A program made the position numbers and the translations under genes. Shown piece by piece: positions 1-8,578 of a stretch of 37,683 bases of DNA. Under the pieces are notes generated by a model. That model was not told where the DNA came from. It ran no database searches and worked only from the letters and a program-made list of their open reading frames with translations. The number at the start of each line of letters is the position of its first letter. The first letter of the stretch is position 1. Source of the DNA: Clostridia bacterium (lineage in GTDB: Bacteria > Bacillota > Clostridia > Oscillospirales > CAG-272); NCBI GenBank assembly GCA_900767415.1, contig CAAFYZ010000033.1, positions 1 through 37,683 on the forward strand, read 5' to 3'.

Positions 1-150
1 GAGCTTGCGGTGGAGATGCCGACCTACCAGAGAAAGGATATGTCGGCGTACAACAAGACGGTACTCAAAGAGTCCAGCATGACCCCTGAGAGCGAACGCT
101 CTCCCTACAACGGACTCCTCTCCCGTATCTGGGAACTTACCTATAACTGA
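1..150 (+). CDS. 3' end of an unidentified protein
   Basis: The window opens inside a reading frame in frame 1 that encodes 49 residues and ends with TGA at 148-150. The tail is hydrophilic, with Tyr, Ser and Lys, and ends in RIWELTYN; no motif is recognised. A strong hairpin terminator follows 13 bases after the stop, which supports this being the true end of a gene. Function cannot be assigned from this fragment. Confidence 0.6.
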   Translation, partial: ELAVEMPTYQRKDMSAYNKTVLKESSMTPESERSPYNGLLSRIWELTYN

Positions 151-162
151 CCAAAGCAATCA

Positions 163-212
163 TAAAAACCGCCCGTTATGCAAACTATGCGTTGCATAAC
201 GGGCGGTTTTTT
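163..212. terminator. Bidirectional intrinsic terminator
   Basis: A nearly 20-bp perfect inverted repeat (arm with CCGCCCGTTATGCA, other arm TGCATAACGGGCGG) is flanked by A-rich and T-rich runs. It lies between the converging end of the first gene and the end of the MFS gene, so it can stop transcription from both sides. Confidence 0.92.
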
Positions 213-221
213 GCTTTGCAT

Positions 222-1472
222 TTATTCTTTCGGAGAGATTCTTGCCGTAAGAGAGAAGAGGACGCCTGCCGCACAGGAGACCGTCCACGCGAGGACAATG
301 CCGGACCAAAGACCCGCACCCGAGAGCGCGGAGAAAAGGAAACTCGCAAGAGAGGCGGACATATAAGAGGTGAAGTCGAGGAATCCGCTCATGCCGGAGA
401 TGATACCGAAATCGCGGAAGCGGAGAACATAGACGCTGAAAATCATATTGCAGGCACCGAACATTGCCGCCATGGCAAGGAAGAGTGCCGTAAGCGTCAG
501 GACACGCACGCTGTCCCCCACGAGATAAACGGTCAGAAAACAGATCGCGGCGGTGAGAAAGAGGGCGACGCATTCCGCCTTTTCGTCATGACGGAAAAAG
601 CGCAGGAGCGCAAGGGAAAGGAATGTGCCGACAATGGAGATGACGGGGAGAATCGAGGAGATAAGAGAGGTCTGCGCGGCGGAAAATCCGAGGGCGACCG
701 AGAGGTAAGTGGGGACCCACAGAGAGGTGGCGTTGCGGATAATGCCGTTGAGCATGGTAACGATAACCATGGAAAAGAAGCCGACCGTGAGAAGCTTTTT
801 CCGCAGGTCTTTGTGCGGGGCGCGGCTCGCCCGACTTTCCCTGCTGTGCGGGCGCACCATGCCGGCGCGCTCCATATAGGCGCATACAGGGAGCCAGATC
901 AGGGCGATGAGGAACATGACGGCACCGGCGATGACGAAGAAGGGACGCCACGCGCCGGCGATCGCGGCGAAGAAGGCGAGCAGATAGGTGACAAGCGAGC
1001 CGAGAATCGACGCGACGGTCAGCGCGGTCAGAATCGTCTTCGCCGCCTTTTCTTCGGTATTTTCTCCGATCAGCGCGGAGATCGGACCGTACAGCATGGA
1101 AGAGAAAAAGCCGCACGCGCCGAACAGGATACAGCCGAAGACCCCCGTCCCGACGGTCGGGAGAAGCATGATCAGTCCGCCGCTCACCGACAGTCCGAGG
1201 AAGACCATCCATTTCGCCGGCAGGACATTCCCGATCACGCCGTTGATCAGTTGCCCGATCCCGTAGGTGAGAAGGAAGACGCTTGTCATCATGCCGAGTG
1301 CCTCGGTACTCTCCGGCATCTCTTCGAGGATTGCCGGCATCAGCGAGCCGAGGATGTTTTTTCCGATATAACAGGCGGTGTAGACGAGAAAGCAGAGCGA
1401 GCCGATCGTGAGATTCTTTTTGCTCGATTCTTTGAGCGACGCGTCTTTTGCGTCGCGAGGGGATAACTTCAT
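222..1472 (-). CDS. MFS transporter, OPA (GlpT/UhpT)-like
   Basis: A 416-residue integral membrane protein with about 12 hydrophobic segments, the usual size for the major facilitator superfamily. The first helix region (CYIGKNILGSLMPAI) followed by LTYGIGQLINGVIGN resembles the Y-x-x-(R)KN-x-x-x-AMP and YG-x-x-(K/Q)-x-x-x-G signatures of the organophosphate:phosphate antiporter branch (GlpT, UhpT, PgtP). Start chosen at 1472 because GGAGG lies five bases upstream; a longer frame to 1565 would begin at the predicted transcription start and adds a basic, non-membrane leader. The gene stands alone with its own promoter and terminator. Substrate is inferred only at family level (a phosphorylated small molecule is possible); a sugar or drug MFS cannot be excluded. 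Confidence 0.85.
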   Translation of the reverse strand: MKLSPRDAKDASLKESSKKNLTIGSLCFLVYTACYIGKNILGSLMPAILEEMPESTEALGMMTSVFLLTYGIGQLINGVIGNVLPAKWMVFLGLSVSGGLIMLLPTVGTGVFGCILFGACGFFSSMLYGPISALIGENTEEKAAKTILTALTVASILGSLVTYLLAFFAAIAGAWRPFFVIAGAVMFLIALIWLPVCAYMERAGMVRPHSRESRASRAPHKDLRKKLLTVGFFSMVIVTMLNGIIRNATSLWVPTYLSVALGFSAAQTSLISSILPVISIVGTFLSLALLRFFRHDEKAECVALFLTAAICFLTVYLVGDSVRVLTLTALFLAMAAMFGACNMIFSVYVLRFRDFGIISGMSGFLDFTSYMSASLASFLFSALSGAGLWSGIVLAWTVSCAAGVLFSLTARISPKE

Positions 1473-1570
1473 ATCGTCCTCCATAAGAGAAAATGCGGTT
1501 TTGGCGCATGGGATTTCCGCCGGCAGACGGACGGAATGCCGAACGCCCGGGCGGCGCGAACGCATCTCCT

Positions 1571-1599
1571 ATTTTACACGCGGCGGGGGAAAAAGTCAA
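1571..1599 (-). promoter_or_regulatory. Sigma-A promoter of the MFS gene
   Basis: On the minus strand TTGACT (1599-1594), a 17-base spacer and TAAAAT (1576-1571) give a good sigma-A promoter. Transcription would start near 1564, leaving an untranslated leader of about 90 bases that is GC-rich but in which no known riboswitch is recognised. Confidence 0.75.
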
Positions 1600-1675
1600 T
1601 AGAGAGAAAAAAGAAAAACAAAGTTTTTTGCGGATAGCGTCCGCGCGGAGCCCCTTCGGTTTGCCGACCGAAATA

Positions 1676-1720
1676 AAGAAAAGAGCGACGCTCTCGTTTT
1701 TTGCGGGCATCGCTCTTTTT
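1676..1720 (-). terminator. Intrinsic terminator after the small membrane protein gene
   Basis: On the minus strand the arms AAAGAGCGA and TCGCTCTTT enclose a loop and are followed by a T-rich run. It lies just past the stop of the 1737-2348 gene. The opposite strand also has a T run, so it could act in both directions. Confidence 0.7.
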
Positions 1721-1736
1721 ATTAAGGAGGAAAGAA

Positions 1737-2348
1737 TTATTTCTTTTTGCTCTTTTTCGTTTTCTGCGTCTTGCTCTTCGGACGGCAAAGGCAGCCGTAA
1801 GTGATGAGTGCCGCACCGAGAAGGAGAAGGAAGACGACGAAGATCCAGAGGATCTGCTCATCGGTGAAGAGGGGTTTCGCGAAGCAGTAAGTACCGAAGG
1901 CGACCATCAGAATGGCGACGCCGAGCCACCAGACGGGATACGGCTTCGAGCTGCCGCCGCGGTAATAATAGGCGCGGAAAATCTCCACCGTGCCGCGGCA
2001 GAAGAGGCAAAGACCGAGAATGGCGCACGCCCCCGAGATGTTGATGACCTTGAACTGCGTGAGAATACAGCCGAGCGCGATAAGGAAGATGCAGAGGAAT
2101 TCCACAAGCGTCAGCACGAGCACCGCGCCGCGCGAGCCGTGCAGGATCTTCGGGAAGAGGAAGGTGAAGAGATAGACGAGGAGGACGGCGGCGATCATGA
2201 GATTCAGTGCCGTCATGCCCCAGTCGGCAAAGAAGACGTCGGTGTCTTTCCAGAAGGGGGCGAAGAGGATCGCGACGATGACCGCGAGGGCACCGAGGAC
2301 GATGAAGAGCGGGTAATCCCGTCTTGCGGAAACAGTGAGTTTTTTCAT
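1737..2348 (-). CDS. Uncharacterised multi-pass membrane protein, DUF308/HdeD-like
   Basis: A 203-residue protein with a short basic N-terminus, about six hydrophobic segments and a very lysine-rich tail (KSKTQKTKKSKKK) that should lie in the cytoplasm. The start at 2348 is preceded by AAAGGA at a suitable distance. Size and the pattern of paired helices resemble DUF308/HdeD-like proteins and the protein encoded at 16576-17187, which has the same length, but no catalytic motif is visible. It lies 53 bases after dnaI and may be read from the same transcript. Function unknown. Confidence 0.72.
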   Translation of the reverse strand: MKKLTVSARRDYPLFIVLGALAVIVAILFAPFWKDTDVFFADWGMTALNLMIAAVLLVYLFTFLFPKILHGSRGAVLVLTLVEFLCIFLIALGCILTQFKVINISGACAILGLCLFCRGTVEIFRAYYYRGGSSKPYPVWWLGVAILMVAFGTYCFAKPLFTDEQILWIFVVFLLLLGAALITYGCLCRPKSKTQKTKKSKKK

Positions 2349-2401
2349 TTTATTATCCTTTCTTTGTTAAAAATGTAAACAAAAGTATAGAAATCACAGA
2401 C

Positions 2402-3349
2402 TTAATGATAGAGTCTGTAATCTTTTCCCGTGAATTGCAGGATCTGATATTGCGACCCTATCATACGGGAATAGATCCGGTCTTCATAGATCTCCGTCAG
2501 TTTCTTGACCGAGAGGTTGGTGGAGATCACGGTGGACAGTCCGCGGTTTGCACGCTCGTTCAGAAGATTGTACAGGACCGAGACGGTAAAGGCGTTGGTA
2601 AATTCCGTGCCGAGGTCGTCGATGACGAGAAGAGTAACGTCGAGATATTTTTTCGCCGTCGGTTCTTCCTGCCCGTACCCCGCGCGGAAGCGGTCGTATT
2701 CAAAGGCGGAGAGAATGTTCTGAATGGAGTCGTAGAGAACATCGAACCCCTGCGAGATCACCGTCTTGGCAATGGCGGTCGAGATGTGCGTCTTTCCCGT
2801 TCCCGTCGGACCGATCAAAAGAAGGTTACCCCGTTTTGCGGGGAAATTCTCGGCATAGGACTTTGCCGCCTCGAAATTCTGCGTCATACGGCGGAAGTCC
2901 TCTTCGCTTTCCCGATAGTGGGAGAGATCGAAATTGTCGAAGGACTGCGTTTCGATCAGATTCCCGATTCCCGAGCTTTTCAGATTCTCGCGGATCAGTG
3001 CCTCCCGCAGACAACGGCACATTTTGGTGTCGATATAGCCGGTGTCGTGGCAGTCGGGACAGGTGTAATGCACTTCGGTATAGTCGCTCGGATAGCCGTA
3101 GGAGAGGAGAAGTTCCCGCCGCTTTTTGCATAACGCCTGATTCCGCTCTCTGACCGGCGTGATGTCCTCGCCCGCGAGTGCCGTGCGGAAGATCGTCAGC
3201 CCCGTGCGGGTCAGTTCCGCGTCGATCTTGCGGATCTCGGGGAATTTTGCACGAAGCTCTTCGTTGTGTTCTTCCGCTTCGCGCACTTCGGCGAGCCGCT
3301 TTGCCTCCAAGGCGTCTTTTACCTTTTTGTAGTTGTCGGATATATACAT
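2402..3349 (-). CDS. dnaI: Primosomal ATPase / helicase loader (DnaI/DnaC-like)
   Basis: A 315-residue AAA+ ATPase. A helical N-terminal part carries a Cys cluster (C97, C100, C111, C113; CPDC then CRC) typical of the zinc-binding region of DnaI-type loaders. Walker A GPTGTGKT is at about 180-187, Walker B LLVIDDLG at 240-247, sensor I STN near 276-278, and Arg296 in RIYSRMIGS is a likely arginine finger. Family members load the replicative helicase onto DNA during initiation. AAAGGAG precedes the start. The gene follows dnaD by 15 bases, the normal clostridial pairing. A small hairpin (2396-2418) overlaps the stop codon. It could be called dnaC by E. coli naming; the Zn cluster favours DnaI. 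Confidence 0.9.
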   Translation of the reverse strand: MYISDNYKKVKDALEAKRLAEVREAEEHNEELRAKFPEIRKIDAELTRTGLTIFRTALAGEDITPVRERNQALCKKRRELLLSYGYPSDYTEVHYTCPDCHDTGYIDTKMCRCLREALIRENLKSSGIGNLIETQSFDNFDLSHYRESEEDFRRMTQNFEAAKSYAENFPAKRGNLLLIGPTGTGKTHISTAIAKTVISQGFDVLYDSIQNILSAFEYDRFRAGYGQEEPTAKKYLDVTLLVIDDLGTEFTNAFTVSVLYNLLNERANRGLSTVISTNLSVKKLTEIYEDRIYSRMIGSQYQILQFTGKDYRLYH

Positions 3350-3364
3350 GGTGGCTCCTTTCCG

Positions 3365-4372
3365 TTATCGGTCGCTTTTTTTGCCGTCGGTGCTTTCCGC
3401 TTTTGCCGCTTTTCCGTCGGGAGAAGAACCGTTCCCGTAACTGCGCGCGAGCGCGAGGCGGAACGCTTCTTCCGGGTCGAAAGTGCCGACGCGTTCTTTC
3501 GTCTTCTTCGCCTTTTTCTCCGCTCCCTTTGCCGTATGTTCGTCGCGGTGTTCCGCCTCGTATGTCTCACATTCGGAGAGAGTACGTACCCCCGCCGTAT
3601 GCCATGCGGTCAGGAGCTTGTCCATATAGGCGGTCGCCGCTTTTCCCGTGTTCGCTACGGTGATGTCGTATGCCTTGGTGAGGATTTCGTCGGCGTAGCC
3701 GTATACTTCCGTCCAGCGGGCAAAACGCTCGCGCTCCGTCGGAGAGAGCGCACGGTCGTAAATGCCGAGGATGCGTCGCACGCTTCTTTCCCATTCTCCT
3801 CTTTCGTCCCGCAGGCGAAAATGTTCGTTCAGGGCGTCGATCGTTTCGATCCCCTTGTCCGCAAGGCGCAGAGCCGTGACGACGAGGCGGTTTACCGTCG
3901 GGCGTCCCTTTGCACTGCGGTTCACGATGTCGGAGAGCAGGGTGACGATGTATTCTTCGGACAGTCCGTATTGCGTATAGAGCGCGGCGATTTCTTCGGT
4001 GTCCTTGCCGTTTAGCGTCGGCTTGCCGAGAAGGCGCGCACAGTCTTCCATCAGGGAGGCGAGATCGTTGTCGCGGATGGCACGCGCCACCTCGCCCGCA
4101 CCCTCCGCACGGATCTCCCCCGGGCGTAAGCGGGGAGCGAATTCTTCGCGGATGTTCCCCTCGGGGAGGTCGACCGCCTCCCAATAGGCGAGGGACGCCC
4201 GTACTCTCGCCTCGCTCGCGCCGATTGCCTTCGCAATCTCGGCGACCTTCGGCACCCCTCTTGCCGAAAGGCAGAAGAGAAGGACGGCGAGTTCTTCGCG
4301 GGAGGCGTCGGCGAGCGCACCGCTCTCCGCCAGTGCGGCGGGGACGATGCCGTTCGTTTCGTCAAGTTTCAT
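3365..4372 (-). CDS. dnaD: DnaD-domain replication initiation protein
   Basis: A 335-residue protein with an N-terminal winged-helix-like part (about 20-75) and two C-terminal DnaB_2/DnaD-type helical domains (about 95-165 and 185-260). The second ends with the typical Tyr-rich motif around ATAYMDKLLTAWHTAG. The tail is rich in Lys, Glu and Ala and looks disordered. DnaD-type proteins remodel DNA at the origin and help DnaI load the helicase. GAGGTG sits before the ATG, and the start overlaps the end of rex by 11 bases, so translation is probably coupled. The domain layout with two C-terminal repeats is common in Clostridia. Assignment to the DnaD/DnaB family is firm; exact orthology to B. 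subtilis DnaD versus DnaB is less so. Confidence 0.85.
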   Translation of the reverse strand: MKLDETNGIVPAALAESGALADASREELAVLLFCLSARGVPKVAEIAKAIGASEARVRASLAYWEAVDLPEGNIREEFAPRLRPGEIRAEGAGEVARAIRDNDLASLMEDCARLLGKPTLNGKDTEEIAALYTQYGLSEEYIVTLLSDIVNRSAKGRPTVNRLVVTALRLADKGIETIDALNEHFRLRDERGEWERSVRRILGIYDRALSPTERERFARWTEVYGYADEILTKAYDITVANTGKAATAYMDKLLTAWHTAGVRTLSECETYEAEHRDEHTAKGAEKKAKKTKERVGTFDPEEAFRLALARSYGNGSSPDGKAAKAESTDGKKSDR

Positions 4373-5075
4373 CCGGCACCTCGCTTTTTTCGCTTTGCGT
4401 TTTGATGGCGTAACAGAGCGTCATCAGCGAGTCGCCGAGGTGAATGTTTTCCACCACCGTACCGCCCGCGAGCGTCTCGGGGAGTTCCATGTTGGCAAAA
4501 TTCCAGATGCCCCGCACACCGGCGTCGGCGAGCGTACGTGCCACGTCGTACGCCGCCTCCTTCGGCACGGTCAGAACACCAATGTCGGTCTTCGCGTTTT
4601 TGCAATATTCAAACAGGTCGTCGATATGGTAGACGGGAATCCCGTAGATCTCACTGCCGACGAGTTCGGGACGGATATCGAACATCGCCGTCCGCGTAAC
4701 GCCCCGCCGCTCGAACATATGGGTGGCGGCGAGCGCGCGTCCGAGGTTTCCCGCACCGACGATCACGGCGGTGTATCCTTCGGTCGTGCCGAGAAGCTCG
4801 CTGATTTTGCTGTAAAGATATTTCGCGTTATATCCGTATCCCTGCTGACCGAAACCGCCGAAGCAGTTGAGATCCTGTCGGATCTGGGAGGCGGTCACGT
4901 CCATGATTTTGGAAAGTTCTCCCGAGGAGATGCGCATACGACCCTGACGGATCAGTTCGCCGAGATAGCGGTGATAGCGCGGGAGTCTTTTGATGACGGC
5001 GGGGGAAACGATCGGTTTTCCCGCCAGCTCTTCCCGCTGTTCAAACGTGCCTTTCAATTTATCAATGCGTTCCAT
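4362..5075 (-). CDS. rex: Redox-sensing transcriptional repressor Rex (canonical copy)
   Basis: A 237-residue Rex: N-terminal winged helix (about 20-80, with RLPRYHRYL and the recognition segment SASQ-like TASQIRQDLNCFGGFG), then a Rossmann fold with GAGNLG at about 107-112 for NAD(H) binding and a C-terminal swap helix. Rex proteins bind operators when NADH/NAD+ is low and leave DNA when NADH rises, controlling fermentation and hydrogenase genes. Start at 5075 chosen because AAAGGA lies seven bases upstream; the extra 15 residues of a longer frame would overlap tsaD. The GGFGQQGYGYN segment marks the common clostridial subgroup and distinguishes it from the second Rex at 24044. It lies between tsaD and dnaD in a long operon; no private promoter is seen. 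Confidence 0.95.
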   Translation of the reverse strand: MERIDKLKGTFEQREELAGKPIVSPAVIKRLPRYHRYLGELIRQGRMRISSGELSKIMDVTASQIRQDLNCFGGFGQQGYGYNAKYLYSKISELLGTTEGYTAVIVGAGNLGRALAATHMFERRGVTRTAMFDIRPELVGSEIYGIPVYHIDDLFEYCKNAKTDIGVLTVPKEAAYDVARTLADAGVRGIWNFANMELPETLAGGTVVENIHLGDSLMTLCYAIKTQSEKSEVPDET

Positions 5076-5112
5076 GAGAAGTTCCTTTTGAAGAATATGT
5101 AAACTATGGTTA

Positions 5113-6204
5113 TCAAACAATCGAATCCGACGCGCTGGCGTTCAGCGATGCGTCGGCGAGATGCCCCGCTTCAAATTCATAATATCCCTGCGCCGCAATC
5201 ATCGCGGCGTTGTCTCCGCACAGGGAGATCTCGGGAAGACAGAGGGGGATTTTCCGCACGCCCGCCACTTCGGCGAGCCGTGCACGCAGATGAGAATTTG
5301 CCGCGACGCCCCCCGCGACGACGAGAGAGGTGACCGCACCGCTGTCGAGTGCCGCCCCGATCTTTTTCGCGACGGCTTCCACCGCCTCATAGGTATAGCG
5401 CGCGGCGAACGCCGCCCGCGGCAACTCTTTTTCGCTCTGTTCGTAGCGGTGGAGCAGGTTGATCGCCGCCGTCTTCAGCCCGGAGAAGGAAAAGTCGAAC
5501 GTCCCGTCGGCGAGAGCGGGCGAGGGAAGTGCCATGTCGGGGTCGCGATAGGCGGCACTCTTCCGATAGTGGGAGAACACTTTGTCCCCCGTACCGACCG
5601 CATCTCGGAATCCTTCGGCGGCGAGTTCGTCGAATCCGCGGCCGGCGGGATAGGGAATCCCGATCAGCCGACCGACCTTGTCGAAGGACTCTCCGATGGC
5701 ATCGTCCCGCGTCGTGCCGACGATGCGGTAGTCGGTATAACTTTCCACCCGATAGATTGCCGTGTGCCCGCCCGATACCGCCAGCGCGAGAAAGGGCGGT
5801 GTCGGAACCTGTCCGCCCTCTTTCGGCAGATAGGCGGCGGCGATATGCCCTTTGATATGGTCGACGGCGACGAGCGGAAGGTTGTTTGCCGCGGCAAGCC
5901 CTTTGGCAAAATTGACGCCTACGAGGAGCGCGCCGATCAGTCCGGGGTTCGCCGTTACGGCGACAAGGTGAATTTCGGAGAGAGACACACCCGCCGTTTC
6001 GAGGGCTTCGTATGTAATTTTTGAGACGGCTTCGATATGGGCGCGGCTCGCGATTTCGGGCACGACCCCGCCGTACAGGCGGTGCGTTTCCACCTGCGAG
6101 GCAACGATGTTCGAGAGGACGCGGAAGGAGCCGTCTTCTCTGCGTTCGACGACGGCGGCAGAGGTCTCGTCGCAGGAGCTTTCAAAAGCAAGAATGTTCA
6201 TCAT
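5113..6204 (-). CDS. tsaD: tRNA N6-adenosine threonylcarbamoyltransferase TsaD
   Basis: A 363-residue ASKHA-fold protein. The start carries the signature ESSCDET, and the metal-binding HIKGH motif (HxxxH) follows VDHIKGHIAAAYL; AVSGGHTAIY and the VAGGVAANSHLR segment are also typical. TsaD transfers threonylcarbamoyl to A37 of ANN-decoding tRNAs together with TsaB and TsaE, neither of which is in this window. Two ATG codons in a row (6204 and 6201) can serve as start; the first lies four bases after the rimI stop with only a weak A/G-rich ribosome site, which suggests coupling to rimI. Length and motifs are normal. Confidence 0.97.
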   Translation of the reverse strand: MMNILAFESSCDETSAAVVERREDGSFRVLSNIVASQVETHRLYGGVVPEIASRAHIEAVSKITYEALETAGVSLSEIHLVAVTANPGLIGALLVGVNFAKGLAAANNLPLVAVDHIKGHIAAAYLPKEGGQVPTPPFLALAVSGGHTAIYRVESYTDYRIVGTTRDDAIGESFDKVGRLIGIPYPAGRGFDELAAEGFRDAVGTGDKVFSHYRKSAAYRDPDMALPSPALADGTFDFSFSGLKTAAINLLHRYEQSEKELPRAAFAARYTYEAVEAVAKKIGAALDSGAVTSLVVAGGVAANSHLRARLAEVAGVRKIPLCLPEISLCGDNAAMIAAQGYYEFEAGHLADASLNASASDSIV

Positions 6205-6208
6205 ACGG

Positions 6209-6676
6209 TTACGGTTCTTTCTCTTCGGGACGGCGCAAAAGGAGCGCGTCTTCCGTCGGATTTCTGTAATAGTTTTTTCGCTCGCCGTACAGGGAAAATC
6301 CTGCGGCGGCATACAGACGGATTGCCTCTTCGTTGCTCTTTCGCACTTCGAGAAAACAGCGGGTCGTCCCGGAGAGCGTTGCGAAAAAAGAGGCGAGCAG
6401 GGCGCGTGCGACGCCCCGTTTCCGATCGCCTTTTCGCACCGCGATGCGTAGAATCTCCGCTTCGTCACACACCTCGGTTGTGAAAAGATACCCCGTCGGG
6501 CGAGTGCCCGAGAGCGCGATAAAATTCTTTGCGACGGGAGAGCGGAGCGTCTGCCGCACGGCGTCTTCGCCGTACGGATCGGCAAAGCATTCCCGCTCCA
6601 TTGCAAGGAGTGCCGTGAGGTCTTCTTCTTTCGTCGGGCGGACGATGAGGTCTTCGGCTGCGGTTTCGTTTTTCAT
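6209..6676 (-). CDS. rimI: GNAT N-acetyltransferase, RimI-like
   Basis: A 155-residue GNAT-fold protein, with the beta-strand/helix core ILRIAVRKGDRKRGVARALL (the Q/R-x-x-G-x-G/A acetyl-CoA loop as RKRGVA) and the C-terminal FLEVRKSNEEAIRLYAAAGF segment characteristic of RimI. Family members acetylate the N-terminus of ribosomal protein S18 and perhaps other proteins. Its position directly before tsaD is the well-known rimI-tsaD pairing. The start at 6676 (MKNETAAED) is four bases after the galU stop and has no strong ribosome site, so coupling is likely; a start at 6718 inside galU is less likely. Confidence 0.9.
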   Translation of the reverse strand: MKNETAAEDLIVRPTKEEDLTALLAMERECFADPYGEDAVRQTLRSPVAKNFIALSGTRPTGYLFTTEVCDEAEILRIAVRKGDRKRGVARALLASFFATLSGTTRCFLEVRKSNEEAIRLYAAAGFSLYGERKNYYRNPTEDALLLRRPEEKEP

Positions 6677-6680
6677 CGGG

Positions 6681-7562
6681 TCAGTCGAGCGTTTTAACGA
6701 ATTCTTTGAGGAACGCACGGAACGCCTCTCCCGTCTCGGGATGCTCGCACCCGCGCACGACGTTCGCCGTCAGAAATCCGAGTTTTGCCCCCATGTCATA
6801 GCGCACGCCTTCAAAATCGAGGGCGAGCACGCCGTCCGCCCGCGCCTTTTGCGCCATGGCGTCGGTGAGCTGATATTCACCGCCCGCGCCCGGGGTCAGA
6901 GCGTCGATACGGTCGAAGAGATCGGGGGTCAGAAGTACCCGCCCGAGGATCGAATAGTTGGAAAATTCCTGCCCCGGCTTCGGCTTTTCGATCATATCCG
7001 TGCAGGAGAAGAGATCGGTTCTTCCGTCGAGCGGTTCCACTTTCAGAGAGCAGTATTTTGCCACATCCGCCATCGGGACGGGCTTGACGCCGACGACCGG
7101 TTTTCCGTATTTTTCAAAAACATCGATCATCTGACGGCATACGGGCGTTTTCGAAAAAATAATATCGTCGCCGTAAAGGACGAGAAACGGCTCGTCCCCG
7201 ACAAAAGCTCTCGCCCGTCCGACGGCGTGTCCGAGTCCTTTGGTCTCTTTCTGACGGAGAAAATAAAGATTCGCCATGTTCGCGATCTCGCGCAGGCGTT
7301 CGGCTTCCGCGAGTTTCCCCTTTGCCGTGAGGGCGTCTCCGTATTCAACGGACAGATCGAAGAAGTCCTCCATCGCGTCCTTGTCGCGGTTGGTGATGAT
7401 GAGGATTTCTTCGATCCCGCTCTTCGCCGCTTCCTCCACCAGATAATAGACGGCGGGGAGGTCGACGATCGGGAGCATCTCTTTCGGTACCGCGTGGGAG
7501 ATGGGGAGCATACGCGTGCCGAGCCCCGCGGCGGGAATAATGGCTTTTCTTACGCTTTTCAT
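6681..7562 (-). CDS. galU: UTP--glucose-1-phosphate uridylyltransferase
   Basis: A 293-residue nucleotidyltransferase of GalU length. The nucleotide-binding loop is IIPAAGLGTRMLP (about 8-20), followed by VPKEMLPIVDLPAVYYLVEEA, the GLGHAV motif and the VLYGDDI metal site; MIEKPKPGQ is also typical. The enzyme makes UDP-glucose for cell-surface glycans and glycolipids. AAAGGAG precedes the ATG. Start overlaps the nrnA stop as ATGA, so the two are translated in tandem within the operon. Confidence 0.96.
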   Translation of the reverse strand: MKSVRKAIIPAAGLGTRMLPISHAVPKEMLPIVDLPAVYYLVEEAAKSGIEEILIITNRDKDAMEDFFDLSVEYGDALTAKGKLAEAERLREIANMANLYFLRQKETKGLGHAVGRARAFVGDEPFLVLYGDDIIFSKTPVCRQMIDVFEKYGKPVVGVKPVPMADVAKYCSLKVEPLDGRTDLFSCTDMIEKPKPGQEFSNYSILGRVLLTPDLFDRIDALTPGAGGEYQLTDAMAQKARADGVLALDFEGVRYDMGAKLGFLTANVVRGCEHPETGEAFRAFLKEFVKTLD

Positions 7563-8578
7563 AAGGTCGTCTCCTTTGTGTTGAGAGGTCGTTTTTCGGA
7601 AGAAGAAAAAACTTCTTTTCGGATCGCGGCAAGGAGGGTGTCTTCCGCACGCTTTATATCGGGGGCTTTGACGGTACAGCCCGCGGCACGGACGTGTCCG
7701 CCGCCGCCGAGGGCGGCGGCTACGGCGGAGACGTCGGCACGGGTCGAGCGAAGGGAGATGCGGAAGGTCCCCTCTTCGATCTCCTTGATCACATAGGCGA
7801 TCTCTGCCCCGGCGAGAGAGCGGACGATGTCGATCGCCGTCTCAAAATCCGAAAGGGGAATGCCGCGGTCGCGGCGAAGCTTTGCCGGGATACACGCTCC
7901 GGCAACGTGCGGGAGCGGGGTGTGCAGTCGCTCTGCCGTCAGTCCTTCGGCGGCGAGCTGGGTCAACTCTTTGGAGTCGAAGAGACGGTGATTGATATCG
8001 GCGGCATCCACGCCGAGTGCGAGAAGACGCGCCGCGGCAAGATGCGTGGAGGGGGTCGTGTTCGAGAATCGGAAACAGCCGGTGTCCGAGGAGATCGCGG
8101 CGAACAGAGGGGTCGCGATCTTTTTGTTAAGCGTCAGGATCCCGAGTTTTTCCGCCGCGTCGATGACGGTGAGAAGCACCTCGCCCGCACTGGACGCGCC
8201 GGGGATCAGATAATACGGGGCAAAGGGCGTCCCTACCTCGTGATGGTCGAGCATCAGTGCGACCGACGCTCCGTTTTCAAACGACTCCGAGAGCGTGCCG
8301 AGCTGGATCGGCGAGGCGGTATCGACGGCGATCGGCGTAAGCCCCGTAAAGTCCGTTGCCCGCCGCATTCCTTCGGTCAGAAAGGCGAGGCGCGCGGGCA
8401 GCGGTTCTTCCGACGCATAGGCGGCGTCCTTTCCTATGGAGCGGAACGCCTCGATCAGCGCGGCGGCAGTGCCGACCGTATCGCCGTCCGGGTGGGTATG
8501 CGTCAGGATGACGGGACGTTCGACGGCAAAAAGTGCCGTGGCGAACTCTTCTGCCGAGAGCGGGCGGACATCACGCAT
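7559..8578 (-). CDS. nrnA: DHH-family phosphoesterase, NrnA-like (nanoRNase / pAp phosphatase)
   Basis: A 339-residue DHH/DHHA1 protein. Metal-binding motifs are THTHPDGDTVG near 23-33, LDHHEVG (the DHH motif) and SSDTGCF; the C-terminal DHHA1 domain ends with the substrate-binding GGGGHVRAAG. NrnA enzymes degrade very short RNAs and 3'-phosphoadenosine 5'-phosphate. Start at 8578 was chosen because AAGGAG lies nine bases upstream and the ATG overlaps the rbfA stop by eight bases; the open frame upstream runs through rbfA and is not expected to be coding. rbfA-nrnA adjacency is common in Firmicutes. A different nucleotide substrate, as in GdpP-related DHH enzymes, is unlikely because no GGDEF or PAS part is present. 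Confidence 0.92.
   Translation of the reverse strand: MRDVRPLSAEEFATALFAVERPVILTHTHPDGDTVGTAAALIEAFRSIGKDAAYASEEPLPARLAFLTEGMRRATDFTGLTPIAVDTASPIQLGTLSESFENGASVALMLDHHEVGTPFAPYYLIPGASSAGEVLLTVIDAAEKLGILTLNKKIATPLFAAISSDTGCFRFSNTTPSTHLAAARLLALGVDAADINHRLFDSKELTQLAAEGLTAERLHTPLPHVAGACIPAKLRRDRGIPLSDFETAIDIVRSLAGAEIAYVIKEIEEGTFRISLRSTRADVSAVAAALGGGGHVRAAGCTVKAPDIKRAEDTLLAAIRKEVFSSSEKRPLNTKETTL

Noticed and set aside
192..1466. A 424-codon plus-strand frame opposite the MFS gene
   Set aside because: Very Glu/Arg/Gly-rich, begins inside the terminator hairpin and has no motif; the membrane protein on the other strand is real.
1473..1565. N-terminal extension of the MFS protein to 1565
   Set aside because: It would start at the predicted transcription start and lacks a ribosome site; GGAGG supports the start at 1472.
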